This document shows positions 24,237 to 33,217 of a stretch of DNA of 64,000 nucleotides, one piece after another. A program made the translations under genes and the position numbers. The stretch comes from Rhizobium aethiopicum (GTDB lineage: Bacteria; Pseudomonadota; Alphaproteobacteria; Rhizobiales; Rhizobiaceae): assembly GCF_014197535.1 (NCBI RefSeq), contig NZ_JACIFV010000025.1, positions 1-64,000 of the forward strand, read 5' to 3'. Every line of letters starts with the position of its first letter. Positions within the stretch are counted from its first letter, which is position 1. Below the pieces are notes generated by a model. That model searched no databases and had not been told where the DNA came from. It saw nothing but the letters and a program-made list of their open reading frames with translations.

Positions 24237-25316
24237 TTAAGGATTGTTGCCGCGCGGCGACATTGAAGGTGTGAGATCGCCGATAAAATCGCCGATTCCC
24301 GGTCGCTTCACCGCACGAAAGGCAAGCGGGCGACAGAGATCCATCGCCGCGATTCCGATGCGAGCGGTCATCAGACCGTTGATCACGCCCTCGCCGAGTC
24401 GGGCCGATAGCTTCGAGGCCAGCCCATGGCCGAGCACCTGCTGGACGAGACTGTCGCCGACGGCGATCGAGCCGGTGACGGCGAGGTGGGCCAGCACGTC
24501 ACGCAGCAACCGGAACATGCCTAGCGTGCCCGGGCGGCCGCCGTAGAGCTCGGCCATGGCGCGGATGAGGCGCACGGACTCGTAGAGCACATAAAGCAAA
24601 TCGACGATCGCGCGCGGGCTGACGGCGGTGACGATCGAGACGCGTTTGGAGGCGTTGACGATGAGGGCCCGCGCTTTGCGGTCGAGTGGGGCCAGCAGCT
24701 CGCGTTCGGCCAAGGCGATCAGATGCGGGGGGTCGATGACCTCGCCCTCGGTCGCCTTCAGCGTCGCGCGGCCCTTCGATGTCTCGGGGTTGGCCGCAAG
24801 AAGAGTGGTGAGGCGCGTAACGACGGCGCGCGCTTTCGCCGGCCGTGTTTCGAGGATCGCCGCCTCCGCTTCCGCCTTGATCGCCTGAACAGCGGCAAGG
24901 CGCATCATGCCCGCGGTCTCGCGGATGACGAGGGCAAGCACTGCGAGAATGCCGATCGCCAGCACGCCAAGAGCTGCATAACCCAGCCAGTCGGCGCGGT
25001 TGAAGAGATCGCGGATCAGCCGGTCGGTCCAGAGGCCGATGCCGAGCGACAGCAGGATCCCGAAGGCGCCTAGTGCGATCTTGCCGAAGGAGGCGCGCCG
25101 CTTGCGCGGTGTTGCCACCGGCACTGCACTCGCATCCCTGTCCGGATTGATGAAGGGATCCTCCTCGTCGGGCGTCAAGACAATGTCTTCCGAGAAGCTT
25201 TCCGGTTTGCGTCGGCCTTGCTGTTGCCGACCATTGTCGCGCGGCACGGCAGCCTCATCCTCATAGGCGAAGGCGGCGGGTGGGCGGTGCGGCAAATCGG
25301 AGGGGGGCTTACTCAT
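24237..25316 (-). CDS. YcjF-like membrane protein (TIGR01620/DUF697)
   Basis: A 359-residue inner-membrane protein. The first 90 residues are charged and likely disordered. Two membrane segments follow (about residues 95-150: FGKIALGAFGILLSLGIGLW and LGYAALGVLAIGILAVLALVI), then the DUF697-type region with Gly/Ala-rich helices (GDSLVQQVLGHGLASKLSARLGEG). Its start overlaps the YcjX stop by four bases. In enterobacteria YcjX and YcjF belong to the phage-shock regulon; the role in rhizobia is not settled. Confidence 0.8.
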   Translation of the reverse strand: MSKPPSDLPHRPPAAFAYEDEAAVPRDNGRQQQGRRKPESFSEDIVLTPDEEDPFINPDRDASAVPVATPRKRRASFGKIALGAFGILLSLGIGLWTDRLIRDLFNRADWLGYAALGVLAIGILAVLALVIRETAGMMRLAAVQAIKAEAEAAILETRPAKARAVVTRLTTLLAANPETSKGRATLKATEGEVIDPPHLIALAERELLAPLDRKARALIVNASKRVSIVTAVSPRAIVDLLYVLYESVRLIRAMAELYGGRPGTLGMFRLLRDVLAHLAVTGSIAVGDSLVQQVLGHGLASKLSARLGEGVINGLMTARIGIAAMDLCRPLAFRAVKRPGIGDFIGDLTPSMSPRGNNP

Positions 25317-26818
25317 GCGAGACGGTCTCCGAACAGGAACTGCATGGCGCGGTCAAGGCGGATATGCGGCACCGACAGTTTGATGCCGCCGCCGGTCTCC
25401 TCGAGATGCGGCGGACGGAATCTGACGACGTTGACGTCGGGCAGGGTATCGGCGGTCCCGCCCGAGGCGATGCGATCGAACAGGCTTTCCGGATCCTGCG
25501 GCAGGTCTCCGGGGAAGATCGCGGTCTTTCTCTGGCCGTCGAATCGCTCGCCGGCAATGTTTTCGCCCTCCATCGGCGTGCCGACGATGACAGGCAGTTC
25601 ATGGCCGTCGCGCTTGACCGATGCCTCGCGCGTGGCGCGCACGGAAGCGAGCGCCATCACGTCGATGCCGGCTCCGGCCATGCCGATGCGGGCGATGGCG
25701 CGATCGACGAGGCGGCGGGTCAGCGCGTCGAGCCGATCATGGCTCTCATGATGGAGATGGTCGGCCTTGGTTGCGGCGACCAGCACACGGTCGATGCGGC
25801 GCCCCAGCAGCGACGAGAGCAGCGAATTGGTGCCCGGGCGGAAGCAGGCAAGCACGTCGGTCAGCGCGCGCTCCAGATCCTGGACGGCTTCGGGGCCGCG
25901 GTTCATGGCCTGTAGCGCGTCGACCAGCACGATCTGCCGGTCGAGCCGGGCGAAATGCTCGCGGAAGAACGGTTTGACGACGACAGATTTATAGGCCTCG
26001 TAGCGCCGCTCCATCATCGTCCAGAGCGAGCCGCGATCGGGACGTGCGCCCTGCGGCAGGACGAGCGGGGCGAAGGTCAGCGCCGGCGAGCCGTCAAGAT
26101 CGCCGGGCAGAAGCATGCGCCCGGGCGGCAAGGTGGAGAGCGAGCGTTCGTCGGCCTTGCAGGCCTTGAGGTAATCTGCAAAGGCGGTGGCAAGCTCGCG
26201 AGCCACCATCTCGTCGGCGCCGGAATTTATATCGGCAGCACGTGTCAGAGCCAACCATTGCCGCGACAGTTCGGAGCGCACGCCTTTTTGCGCAAGCGCG
26301 ATCGTTTCCTCGCTGAAGGTGCGGTAATCCTTGCCGAGCAGCGGCAGGTCGAGCAGCCACTCGCCTGGATAATCGACGAGATCGATCGACAGCCGGCCGG
26401 GCGAGAACAGGCGGTTCCAGCCGCTGGCGCTCTGATAATCGAGGGTGATGCGCAGTTCTGATATGGCGCGAGTGGAATCCGGCCAGACGCGGTCCTTCAC
26501 CAGCGCCCGGATATGATCCTCATATTGGAAACGGGGCACGGCGTCATCCGGCTGCGGCTCCAGCCGCACGGCTGAAACGCGCCCCGACTGCACCGGCTCG
26601 AACAGCGGCAGCCGGCCGCCATGCAGGAGATTGTGGACAAGCGAGGAGATGAAGACCGTCTTACCGGAACGGGAGAGGCCGGTGACGCCGAGCCGTACGG
26701 TCGGATTGACGAGGCCGCTTGCCCTGTCGGCGAGATTATCAAACGCGATGCGGGCGTCGTCGGCGAGAGATGTCAGGCGTGGCGGCAAGGCGCAATTCCG
26801 GTTGATGACTGCCGGCAA
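25313..26818 (-). CDS. YcjX-family P-loop protein
   Basis: A 501-residue predicted GTPase/ATPase. The P-loop is GLSRSGKT near residue 50 and a DxPGEW motif (DLVDYPGEW) provides switch-like residues. A VAATKADHLHH stretch resembles the NKxD-type base-recognition element. It is a paired gene with the YcjF-like protein downstream (ATGA overlap). These proteins are conserved across proteobacteria and tied to envelope stress, but their biochemical role is unclear. A dispersed palindromic repeat lies just upstream. Confidence 0.82.
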   Translation of the reverse strand: MPAVINRNCALPPRLTSLADDARIAFDNLADRASGLVNPTVRLGVTGLSRSGKTVFISSLVHNLLHGGRLPLFEPVQSGRVSAVRLEPQPDDAVPRFQYEDHIRALVKDRVWPDSTRAISELRITLDYQSASGWNRLFSPGRLSIDLVDYPGEWLLDLPLLGKDYRTFSEETIALAQKGVRSELSRQWLALTRAADINSGADEMVARELATAFADYLKACKADERSLSTLPPGRMLLPGDLDGSPALTFAPLVLPQGARPDRGSLWTMMERRYEAYKSVVVKPFFREHFARLDRQIVLVDALQAMNRGPEAVQDLERALTDVLACFRPGTNSLLSSLLGRRIDRVLVAATKADHLHHESHDRLDALTRRLVDRAIARIGMAGAGIDVMALASVRATREASVKRDGHELPVIVGTPMEGENIAGERFDGQRKTAIFPGDLPQDPESLFDRIASGGTADTLPDVNVVRFRPPHLEETGGGIKLSVPHIRLDRAMQFLFGDRLA

Positions 26819-26855
26819 TATAGGAAGACTGCGCCGGCCGAAAAAGAAGCGGAGT

Positions 26856-26958
26856 TAGAGCATTTTCGTTTTTCTTCGAATCACGAGCATCCTCTATCTT
26901 CTTGTTTTTACGCAATTCCGGACGCAAAACCGCTGCACACTTTTGCTGGAATTGCTCT
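26856..26958. repeat. Dispersed rhizobial palindromic repeat
   Basis: A non-coding block of about 100 bases between the YcjX gene and sixA. It begins TTAGAGCATTTTC and ends GGAATTGCTCT, with GCAATTCC (26912-26919) pairing GGAATTGC (26948-26955). I recognise this pattern from Rhizobium/Agrobacterium intergenic repeats; copy number cannot be judged here. Confidence 0.55.
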
Positions 26959-26965
26959 GGAGACT

Positions 26966-27460
26966 TCAGACGACGAGGAAATCGATCAGGCGCCAGCCGC
27001 TGGCGGAAACGTCGAAATCGACAACGGCGAGACCTGCCGTCGGAAAGCCGGCGGGAAGTGCGTTCACCATAGCCTCGTGGCCGATCAGCGCCTCAAGCGC
27101 CTGCTCGATCGTCGGGTTGTGGCCGACCAGCATGACGGCGGCGTTATCCTGCGCATCAACGATTTCGACATAGGTATCGACCGTGGCGTTGTAGAGCGCG
27201 TCGATGTAACTCACATCAAGTGCCACACCCATCGCCCGATGGACGGCGTCGGCGGTGTCGCGGCAGCGCAGCGCCGTCGAACTGATCAGAAGATCGGGAC
27301 GGTAGCCCTTGTCGGCGGCTTTGTCGGCGATAACCTCGGCATCGCCATAACCTTTTTCGTTGAGCGGCCGGTCGAAATCGCGCTGTCCTGGCTCGGCCCA
27401 GGCGGCCTCGGCATGACGCAGGAGATAGATGCGATTGGGCGGAGGCAGCGGTACGGTCAT
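26966..27460 (-). CDS. SixA-type phosphohistidine phosphatase
   Basis: A 164-residue histidine phosphatase of the SixA family: LLRHAEA at the N-terminus (catalytic RH) and MLVGHNPTIE with the second His. The short length, with no domain beyond the core, is typical of SixA, which dephosphorylates phosphohistidine in phosphotransfer proteins. ATG at 27460 chosen; a TTG two codons earlier is possible. Cytoplasmic. Confidence 0.8.
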   Translation of the reverse strand: MTVPLPPPNRIYLLRHAEAAWAEPGQRDFDRPLNEKGYGDAEVIADKAADKGYRPDLLISSTALRCRDTADAVHRAMGVALDVSYIDALYNATVDTYVEIVDAQDNAAVMLVGHNPTIEQALEALIGHEAMVNALPAGFPTAGLAVVDFDVSASGWRLIDFLVV

Positions 27461-27669
27461 GGGCAAATCCAGGATCGGCGGGTCTTTTCAGTAGCGGTTG
27501 CGATCATCCGCCGTCAACCGCCAGCCATGCCGCAACGGCCCAAAACGTGGCCGACAACACGGCGTTTTGAAGACGAGACGAAAATTGCGAACGCGAATAA
27601 TCATGAGAAAATAGCCCGTTAGCCGAAAATTGTAACAGATTTAAAAATCTGTTTAGCTGTCGTATTTGG

Positions 27670-27698
27670 CTTGAATCGCGGCTAGCGCTTGGGATATA
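27670..27698 (+). promoter_or_regulatory. Likely dksA promoter
   Basis: CTTGAA (27670-27675), 17 bases, then GATATA (27693-27698) fits the rhizobial housekeeping promoter pattern CTTGAC-N17-CTATAT. It lies about 38 bases before the dksA start. Confidence 0.5.
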
Positions 27699-27735
27699 CA
27701 CCCCGCCAGATGAGATGTTCTTCAGGAGAATCGCG

Positions 27736-28155
27736 TTGAGTGAGAAGATCGATCTTAGCAATTACGTTCCCTCGGAAGAGGAAGAATTCATGAACGTAAA
27801 CCAGCGTGCCTACTTCAGGGCAAAGCTGGTCGCCTGGAAAAACGATATCCTTAGAGAAGCGCGCGAAACACTCGACCATCTGGCCGAGGAAAGCGCAAAC
27901 CATCCCGATCTCGCCGACAGGGCGTCATCGGAAACCGACAGGGCGATCGAACTTCGCGCCCGCGACCGGCAGAGAAAACTGATCTCCAAGATCGACGCGG
28001 CGCTGCAGCGCATCGAAGACGGCACCTACGGCTATTGCGAGGAAACCGGCGAACCGATCGGTCTTAAGCGTCTCGACGCCCGTCCGATCGCGACGCTGTC
28101 GATCGAGGCGCAGGAGCGCCACGAACGTCGCGAAAAGGTTTACCGCGACGAATGA
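27736..28155 (+). CDS. dksA: RNA polymerase-binding protein DksA, Zn-finger-poor
   Basis: A 139-residue DksA/TraR protein that binds the RNA polymerase secondary channel and mediates ppGpp-dependent control. It has the coiled coil with acidic tip (DLADRASSETDRAIELRARDR) and the GTYGYCEETGEPIGLKRLDARP region. Only the first of four zinc-finger cysteines is kept; the others are Thr, Ser and Ala, as known for some alphaproteobacterial DksA. The start is TTG at 27736, six bases after AGGAGA; the ATG at 27715 lacks a ribosome-binding site. Confidence 0.9.
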   Translation: MSEKIDLSNYVPSEEEEFMNVNQRAYFRAKLVAWKNDILREARETLDHLAEESANHPDLADRASSETDRAIELRARDRQRKLISKIDAALQRIEDGTYGYCEETGEPIGLKRLDARPIATLSIEAQERHERREKVYRDE

Positions 28156-28184
28156 CCATTCCCGTGCAGAGATGAGAGACATTC

Positions 28185-28214
28185 AGCGCCGCGATCCGAT
28201 CGCGGCGCTTTTTG
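28185..28214 (+). terminator. dksA terminator
   Basis: An 11-bp perfect stem (28185-28195 with 28199-28209) around CCG is followed by TTTTTG. It lies 30 bases after the dksA stop. Confidence 0.85.
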
Positions 28215-28245
28215 TTGAGCCATCTCCGGCGTGTCGAAGAGGCGG

Positions 28246-28872
28246 TTACGGGAAAGCGTCGGTCGCCAGAGCTTTCCAGCGCTCCGCCTCTGTGGCGAGA
28301 TCGATTGTGACGAGGGTGCCATTCATGATCCGCCGCCGCATGATGTCGGCCCGGTCGGGCTGTGTTCGACAGAGGCCCCGATCGTGAAGAGCCTGGAGGC
28401 GGGAGCGTGACATCTGCAACTCGCCGGCCAGCAGCCGATCCAGGCGTATGCTCGTTGGAAACGGAGCCGCCAGTTCGATTTCCAAGCTCGTCCAGCCCGC
28501 GGTCTCGTGCCGGGCCTCCTTGGCGATGTCGAATTCGGCGAACTCGTCCACACGCTGTGACTTGCGCCGCAGCGCATCAAGATTGAAGGTTTCCGCCCGA
28601 ATCCAGTCCGGGTCGTTGGACTGCAGCGCGTCGAGAATCATCGGATCGACGTCTCGAATATTCCGGCGTTCGAAGATCGGGCGGTTCCATGTCCTTTCGC
28701 AGATCAGGCATTTGTAGATCAGCCAGGCGTTGAGCTTGCGACCGTTGGCATTGAGCCGGACCTTGCCGCTGGATCGGAAAGCTCTGAGGCCCCCGCATCC
28801 GCCGCAGGCAATCCATGGCTGGGGCGCCGTTTTGGGAGTGATGGTCCATCGGACCCGAAGTGTCTTGCACAT
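28246..28872 (-). CDS. DUF1062 protein: zinc ribbon plus S4-like domain
   Basis: A 208-residue protein. Two Cys pairs (CGGC near residue 23 and CLIC near 55) form a likely zinc ribbon with WIAC...YKC spacing. The C-terminal third contains IRLDRLLAGELQMSRSRLQ..HDRGL, which has the spacing of an S4 RNA-binding domain. The overall pattern is DUF1062, of unknown function; an RNA- or ribosome-linked role is my inference. The Met at 28872 is the first before conserved sequence; an upstream extension to 29046 has poor composition. A hairpin overlaps the leader. Confidence 0.65.
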   Translation of the reverse strand: MCKTLRVRWTITPKTAPQPWIACGGCGGLRAFRSSGKVRLNANGRKLNAWLIYKCLICERTWNRPIFERRNIRDVDPMILDALQSNDPDWIRAETFNLDALRRKSQRVDEFAEFDIAKEARHETAGWTSLEIELAAPFPTSIRLDRLLAGELQMSRSRLQALHDRGLCRTQPDRADIMRRRIMNGTLVTIDLATEAERWKALATDAFP

Positions 28873-28876
28873 ATCG

Positions 28877-28907
28877 TCTTGGTCTTCCGTTCGGAAGTCC
28901 ACCAAGA
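28877..28907 (-). promoter_or_regulatory. Hairpin just upstream of the DUF1062 gene
   Basis: TCTTGGT (28877-28883) pairs with ACCAAGA (28901-28907), and CTTCCG (28884-28889) with CGGAAG (28892-28897) around TT. It lies five bases before the start codon, where it would block ribosome access or act as an operator. Confidence 0.4.
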
Positions 28908-29200
28908 TGGTGCATGAGAAAACCCTTGCGGGCGCGGTATGGCGATGTTGTGGGCGGCTGAAGAGCTGAGACAGCGGAGCTGCACATGGCACATTGTAAC
29001 AATGCCAAACCGGTCTCTCGCCACCACCCGATGAACATCGTCGCATGCCGCCAGCGCGTCGCTTGCGGCTACACGGGTGAAACTGGGGTGAGACCGGTAT
29101 TTACTTAGGCAAAGTCTACCTCGGATGCGCCAATGCTCTTCAACCTGATCGATAGCAAATGATCGGCGTGATAGGGAGTCCCCAATGCGTCGGCGAGGTG
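28908..29200. other. Intergenic region without recognised gene
   Basis: About 290 bases between the DUF1062 leader and the FliO-like gene's terminator. No credible ORF, repeat or strong promoter was recognised. Confidence 0.4.
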
Positions 29201-29224
29201 AAAGCCGCAGCATTGCGGCTTTTA
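29201..29224 (-). terminator. Terminator of the FliO-like gene
   Basis: AAAGCCGC (29201-29208) pairs with GCGGCTTT (29215-29222) around a 6-base loop. It lies 54 bases after the FliO-like stop on the minus strand. Confidence 0.5.
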
Positions 29225-29276
29225 TGCAACTTCATGACGAAGGCTAAGGGATGACAACCGGATGTAAGCGTTTGTC

Positions 29277-30290
29277 TTACTTGTCGCGATTGACGCTCAT
29301 TTCGCCAAAGATGCGGGCAACTTCTTTCTGCAGGTCCGTATCGGCACCGGTGATGGGCGCAAGCTCGGGATCACGGCGCGGCTGGTTGGCCGGCTGCGGT
29401 GCGGCCTGGCGCGGGGGGGCCGGCACGATGCGCTCGGCCGTGAGATTGTTCGACATTTCCTCTTCCAGCACCCGTTGGAAATCACGGCGGATCGCCGCTG
29501 GCGATTGCGCAGCCGCATCGTCCTCGTCCGTGGCGGCTGCGGCGCGGGGCGCCGGCATATCCGGGGCGGAGACCTCGGGCTCGATGCGCTGCTGCGGCAG
29601 CACGCGCCGGCGGGCGGCCTCCAGGATTTCGGCGGCGCTCGCGGTATCGCGGAACGGTGCCGGCTGCGCCCCGGCGGCAGCAGAGGGACGCTCCGGGGCC
29701 TGCGGCTGGGGCGGGACAGCGCGTAGGGGTTGGTCGCGTTCGGCCGATAGAGGCGCCGTCGCGGGTTCTGGCGGAAGCGGGCTGGTGGCCACCGGCGGCG
29801 GCACGGTGGGCGGGGCCGATGGTTCGGGGCGCGGCCGCGGCTCCGACGCGGGCGCAGCGAAGGAGGGCTCGGCGGCCGGCTCGGCGCGGGGGGTGACCGG
29901 CGCACGGGCGGCGGAAACAGGCGGTGTTTCCGGCCGCGGGACTGCAATCGGCCGCTCGGCGGCAGGCTCCGGGCGTGAGAGGCTTTCCGGCTGTTCGGCC
30001 GTCTCCGGCAGGATGCGGCTTTCGATGACGATATCGGTGGGGCCGCCGATCATGATAAGATGCTCGACATCATCTCGGCGCACCAGCACCAGCCGGCGGC
30101 GGGCATCGACGGCTGCCGCGTCCAGCACCTGCAGGCGGGGCTGACGGTTGCGGCCGCCGCGGACGAAGGGCGACGGGGCGCGGCCTCGCATCAGCCAGAG
30201 TGCCAGAATGAGCAGGAGGAGCGCCAGGCCGACGCCACCGGCCGCAAGCAGGAAACGGCTGCCATAGGCTGCGACAAGATCATCGAACAT
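29277..30290 (-). CDS. FliO-like membrane protein with Pro-rich tail
   Basis: A 337-residue protein. One membrane segment (about residues 14-34, FLLAAGGVGLALLLLILALW) is followed by a FliO-like small domain (LQVLDAAAVDARRRLVLVRRDDVEHLIMIGG). A Pro/Ala/Glu-rich disordered stretch of about 180 residues comes next, then a short conserved C-terminus. FliO assists assembly of the flagellar export gate, but no flagellar genes lie nearby. The neighbour is cckA, divergent. ATG at 30290 has GGAG nine bases upstream; a GTG two codons earlier is too close to it. Confidence 0.65.
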   Translation of the reverse strand: MFDDLVAAYGSRFLLAAGGVGLALLLLILALWLMRGRAPSPFVRGGRNRQPRLQVLDAAAVDARRRLVLVRRDDVEHLIMIGGPTDIVIESRILPETAEQPESLSRPEPAAERPIAVPRPETPPVSAARAPVTPRAEPAAEPSFAAPASEPRPRPEPSAPPTVPPPVATSPLPPEPATAPLSAERDQPLRAVPPQPQAPERPSAAAGAQPAPFRDTASAAEILEAARRRVLPQQRIEPEVSAPDMPAPRAAAATDEDDAAAQSPAAIRRDFQRVLEEEMSNNLTAERIVPAPPRQAAPQPANQPRRDPELAPITGADTDLQKEVARIFGEMSVNRDK

Positions 30291-30596
30291 AGTCACTCAC
30301 TCCATTTCACATTCGGCACATATTGACGACTTTTCCGTTCCTTAGGCAAGGGCAGCCGGTCCTGTCCAGCCATGCACGAAGGCGATTTCGTGTTATGCCG
30401 AATTGCAGCTGCCGGCTTCGCGCGCGGGCCGCTGCCGCAGGTATCAGGCGCAGATGGCGCTCTTGTCTGTGAATTCAAGCGGTCTTGCCGGCGACCGGTG
30501 TTTTTGCCGGCGTGGCAAATTGCTAAGAAGGAAAGAGCGCCTGATTCCCGCTTCTTGTTCGTGCTACGAGGTGGGAGGGGCTTATGCGAGGAATAT
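30291..30596. other. Divergent intergenic region, FliO-like / cckA
   Basis: About 300 bases. The cckA frame stays open through most of it, but the 30597 start with its own ribosome-binding site is preferred. No convincing promoter, palindrome or repeat was seen. Confidence 0.4.
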
Positions 30597-33197
30597 ATGA
30601 CGAAACCGCGTCAGGTCGACGACTATAACGCACCGCTTGTGGATCGTGGGGGGCGTTCTGGCACGGTTTTGCGCATTCTTCTCCTGGCGCTCGTGCTGAT
30701 CGCGGCCGCCGGAGCTTTTGTCGTCTTTAAGCGATCGCTCGACAACGAGATGGTGCTCGGCGGTCTCGGCGTTCTCGCCATGGTCGGCATCTTCTTCCTG
30801 GTATCTTCCGTTATCGGCTTCATCGAGGTGATGCCGCAGCGCCAGTCCGACAGCCTGGCGCGCGCTTTCCTCAACAGCCACCCGGACGGCACGCTGATCA
30901 CCGACGAAAAAGGCCGGATCATCTATGCCAACGCCGCCTATGGCGCGCTCACCGGCGCGCGCAAGGCAACGGAAGTGCAGACGCTGGAAACGCTGCTGTC
31001 GCGGCACCGTGAATCCAACGAGGCGCTCTACCGGCTGGTCAATGGTCTGCGCGAGGGCAAGGAGGGCCGGGAGGAATTCCGCCTGCTGCGCGCCGTCGGG
31101 CCCGGCAGCAACAGCTCGGGCGCGCATTGGTACCGGCTGAAGGTGCGGCTGCTGCAGCCGGAGGATGATGACGGCAAGCCGCTGCAGATCTGGCAGATCA
31201 CCGACATCACCGCCGAACGCGACGATCAGGAGCGCTTCTTCAAGGAGCTGCAGAATGCGATCGACTATCTCGACCACGCGCCGGCCGGCTTCTTCTCCGC
31301 CGGCAGGAAGGGTGAGATCTTCTACCTGAACGCGACGCTTGCGGAGTGGCTGGGCCTCGACCTGACCAAGTTCCTGCCGGGCTCGATGTCGATCGGCGAC
31401 CTGGTGGCGGGCGAGGGGCTGGCGCTGATCCAGTCGGTGCAGGCCGAGCCCGGTCTGAAGAAGACCGTGACGCTGGATCTCGATCTGCGCAAGACCAACG
31501 GCCAGAGCCTGCCGGTGCAGATCATACATAGCGTCACCTCAATGCGCGACGGCGCGCCCGGTGAAAGCCGGACGATCGTGCTGGCGCGCGAAAGGAGCAG
31601 CGAGAGGGGCCAGTCGGCTTCAGCTGCCGCCATGCGCTTTACCCGCTTTTTCAACAATACACCGATGGCAATCGCCTCGGTCGACGGCGACGGACGCATC
31701 CTGCGCACCAACGCGCCGTTCCTCAAGCTGTTCTCCGGCATCGTCTCGCGCGACGACCTGGAAAAGGCGCCGTATCTGGAAACGATCGTGCAGGAGAGCG
31801 ATCGACCGCAACTGGCCGCGGCGCTGACGGCCGCCAAGGACCGGCAGAGCGACATCCCGCCGCTCGACACCCGCACGCCGACAGACGAGGCGCGCTATTT
31901 CCGCTTTTATGTCAACGCCGTTATCGACCAGAGCGACGAGGCGCCGGAAGAGGCGGCGATCGTCTATGCCGTCGAGGTGACCGAGCAGAAGGCGCTGGAA
32001 GCGCAGATGGCGCAGACGCAGAAGATGAACGCTGTCGGAACGCTGGCCGGCGGTATCGCGCATGATTTCAACAACGTCCTGACGGCGATCCTGCTTTCTT
32101 CCGATCACCTGCTGCTGCAGGCGCGTCCTTCCGATGCAAGCTTCGCCGATCTGATGGAGATCAAGCGTAACGCCAACCGCGCCGCAGTGCTGGTGCGCCA
32201 GTTGCTCGCCTTCTCACGCAAGCAGACAATGCGGCCTTCGGTGCTGAACCTCACCGATGTCGTCGGCGACCTGCGCATGCTGGTCGACCGGCTGCTCTCC
32301 GGCACCAATGTCAAGCTCGATGTGCAATATGGCCGCGATCTCTGGCCCGTCAAAACCGACCTTTCGCAATTCGAGCAGGTGCTGATCAATCTCTGCGTCA
32401 ATGCGCGCGACGCCATGCCTGACGGCGGGACGCTGACGCTGCGCACCCGCAATTTGACCGCAGCCGACGTCGCGGCCTTCAATTACTCCTACATGCCGGC
32501 CGAGGACATGGTGCTGGTCGAAGTCGCCGATACTGGTACAGGCATCGCGCCCGAAATTATGGACAAGATTTTCGAGCCCTTCTTCACCACCAAGGATGTC
32601 GGCAAGGGCACCGGGCTTGGTCTCGCCATGGTCTACGGCATCGTCAAGCAATCGGGCGGCTACATCCAGCCGGAATCCGAAGTCGGCAAAGGCACGACCT
32701 TCCGGGTCTTCCTGCCGCGCCACATCCCAGAACCGGCGATTGCCGCGGAGGCGGGTTCGATCGACAACGCCATCAATGAAGTCCCAGCCGCGCCGGCGGT
32801 GGCCGCGCAGCAGCCGGAGGACCTGACCGGCTCGGCCGTCGTCCTTCTCGTCGAAGACGAGGAAGCGGTGCGCCGCGGCGGCAAGCGCATGCTGGAAACG
32901 CGCGGCTACACCGTGCATGAGGCTGGCTCGGGCGTCGAGGCGCTGAGCATCATGGAGGAGCTCGAGGGCAAGGTCGACATCGTCGTTTCCGACGTGGTGA
33001 TGCCTGAAATGGACGGCCCGACGCTGCTGCGCGAGTTGCGTAAGAACTATCCCGACCTGAAATTCATCTTCGTTTCCGGCTATGCCGAGGACGCCTTCGC
33101 CCGCAATCTGCCGCCGGATGCAAGATTTGGATTTTTGCCGAAACCGTTCTCGCTGAAGCAGCTTGCCGTGGTGGTGAAGGAAACGTTGGATAGCTGA
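30597..33197 (+). CDS. cckA: Cell-cycle hybrid histidine kinase CckA
   Basis: An 866-residue hybrid kinase. Two N-terminal membrane segments (about 22-43 and 50-72) are followed by PAS-type domains. The HisKA domain has the phospho-acceptor H489 in GGIAHDFNNVL, then an HATPase (NLCVNARDAMP, DTGTGI, GKGTGLGLAMV). A C-terminal receiver has D799 (VSDVVMPEMDGP) and a Lys in FLPKPF. The HDFNN box and layout are those of CckA, which through ChpT controls CtrA in alphaproteobacteria. Start at 30597 has AGGAA at the right distance; an in-frame extension to 30372 is less likely. Confidence 0.92.
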   Translation: MTKPRQVDDYNAPLVDRGGRSGTVLRILLLALVLIAAAGAFVVFKRSLDNEMVLGGLGVLAMVGIFFLVSSVIGFIEVMPQRQSDSLARAFLNSHPDGTLITDEKGRIIYANAAYGALTGARKATEVQTLETLLSRHRESNEALYRLVNGLREGKEGREEFRLLRAVGPGSNSSGAHWYRLKVRLLQPEDDDGKPLQIWQITDITAERDDQERFFKELQNAIDYLDHAPAGFFSAGRKGEIFYLNATLAEWLGLDLTKFLPGSMSIGDLVAGEGLALIQSVQAEPGLKKTVTLDLDLRKTNGQSLPVQIIHSVTSMRDGAPGESRTIVLARERSSERGQSASAAAMRFTRFFNNTPMAIASVDGDGRILRTNAPFLKLFSGIVSRDDLEKAPYLETIVQESDRPQLAAALTAAKDRQSDIPPLDTRTPTDEARYFRFYVNAVIDQSDEAPEEAAIVYAVEVTEQKALEAQMAQTQKMNAVGTLAGGIAHDFNNVLTAILLSSDHLLLQARPSDASFADLMEIKRNANRAAVLVRQLLAFSRKQTMRPSVLNLTDVVGDLRMLVDRLLSGTNVKLDVQYGRDLWPVKTDLSQFEQVLINLCVNARDAMPDGGTLTLRTRNLTAADVAAFNYSYMPAEDMVLVEVADTGTGIAPEIMDKIFEPFFTTKDVGKGTGLGLAMVYGIVKQSGGYIQPESEVGKGTTFRVFLPRHIPEPAIAAEAGSIDNAINEVPAAPAVAAQQPEDLTGSAVVLLVEDEEAVRRGGKRMLETRGYTVHEAGSGVEALSIMEELEGKVDIVVSDVVMPEMDGPTLLRELRKNYPDLKFIFVSGYAEDAFARNLPPDARFGFLPKPFSLKQLAVVVKETLDS

Positions 33198-33217
33198 TCA
33201 CGGCTTAATGGTTTGCG

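Noticed and set aside
30372..30596. 75-residue N-terminal extension of CckA
   Set aside because: The extension is Cys/Arg-rich with no membrane or domain pattern, and the Met at 30597 has a good ribosome-binding site just before the first membrane segment.
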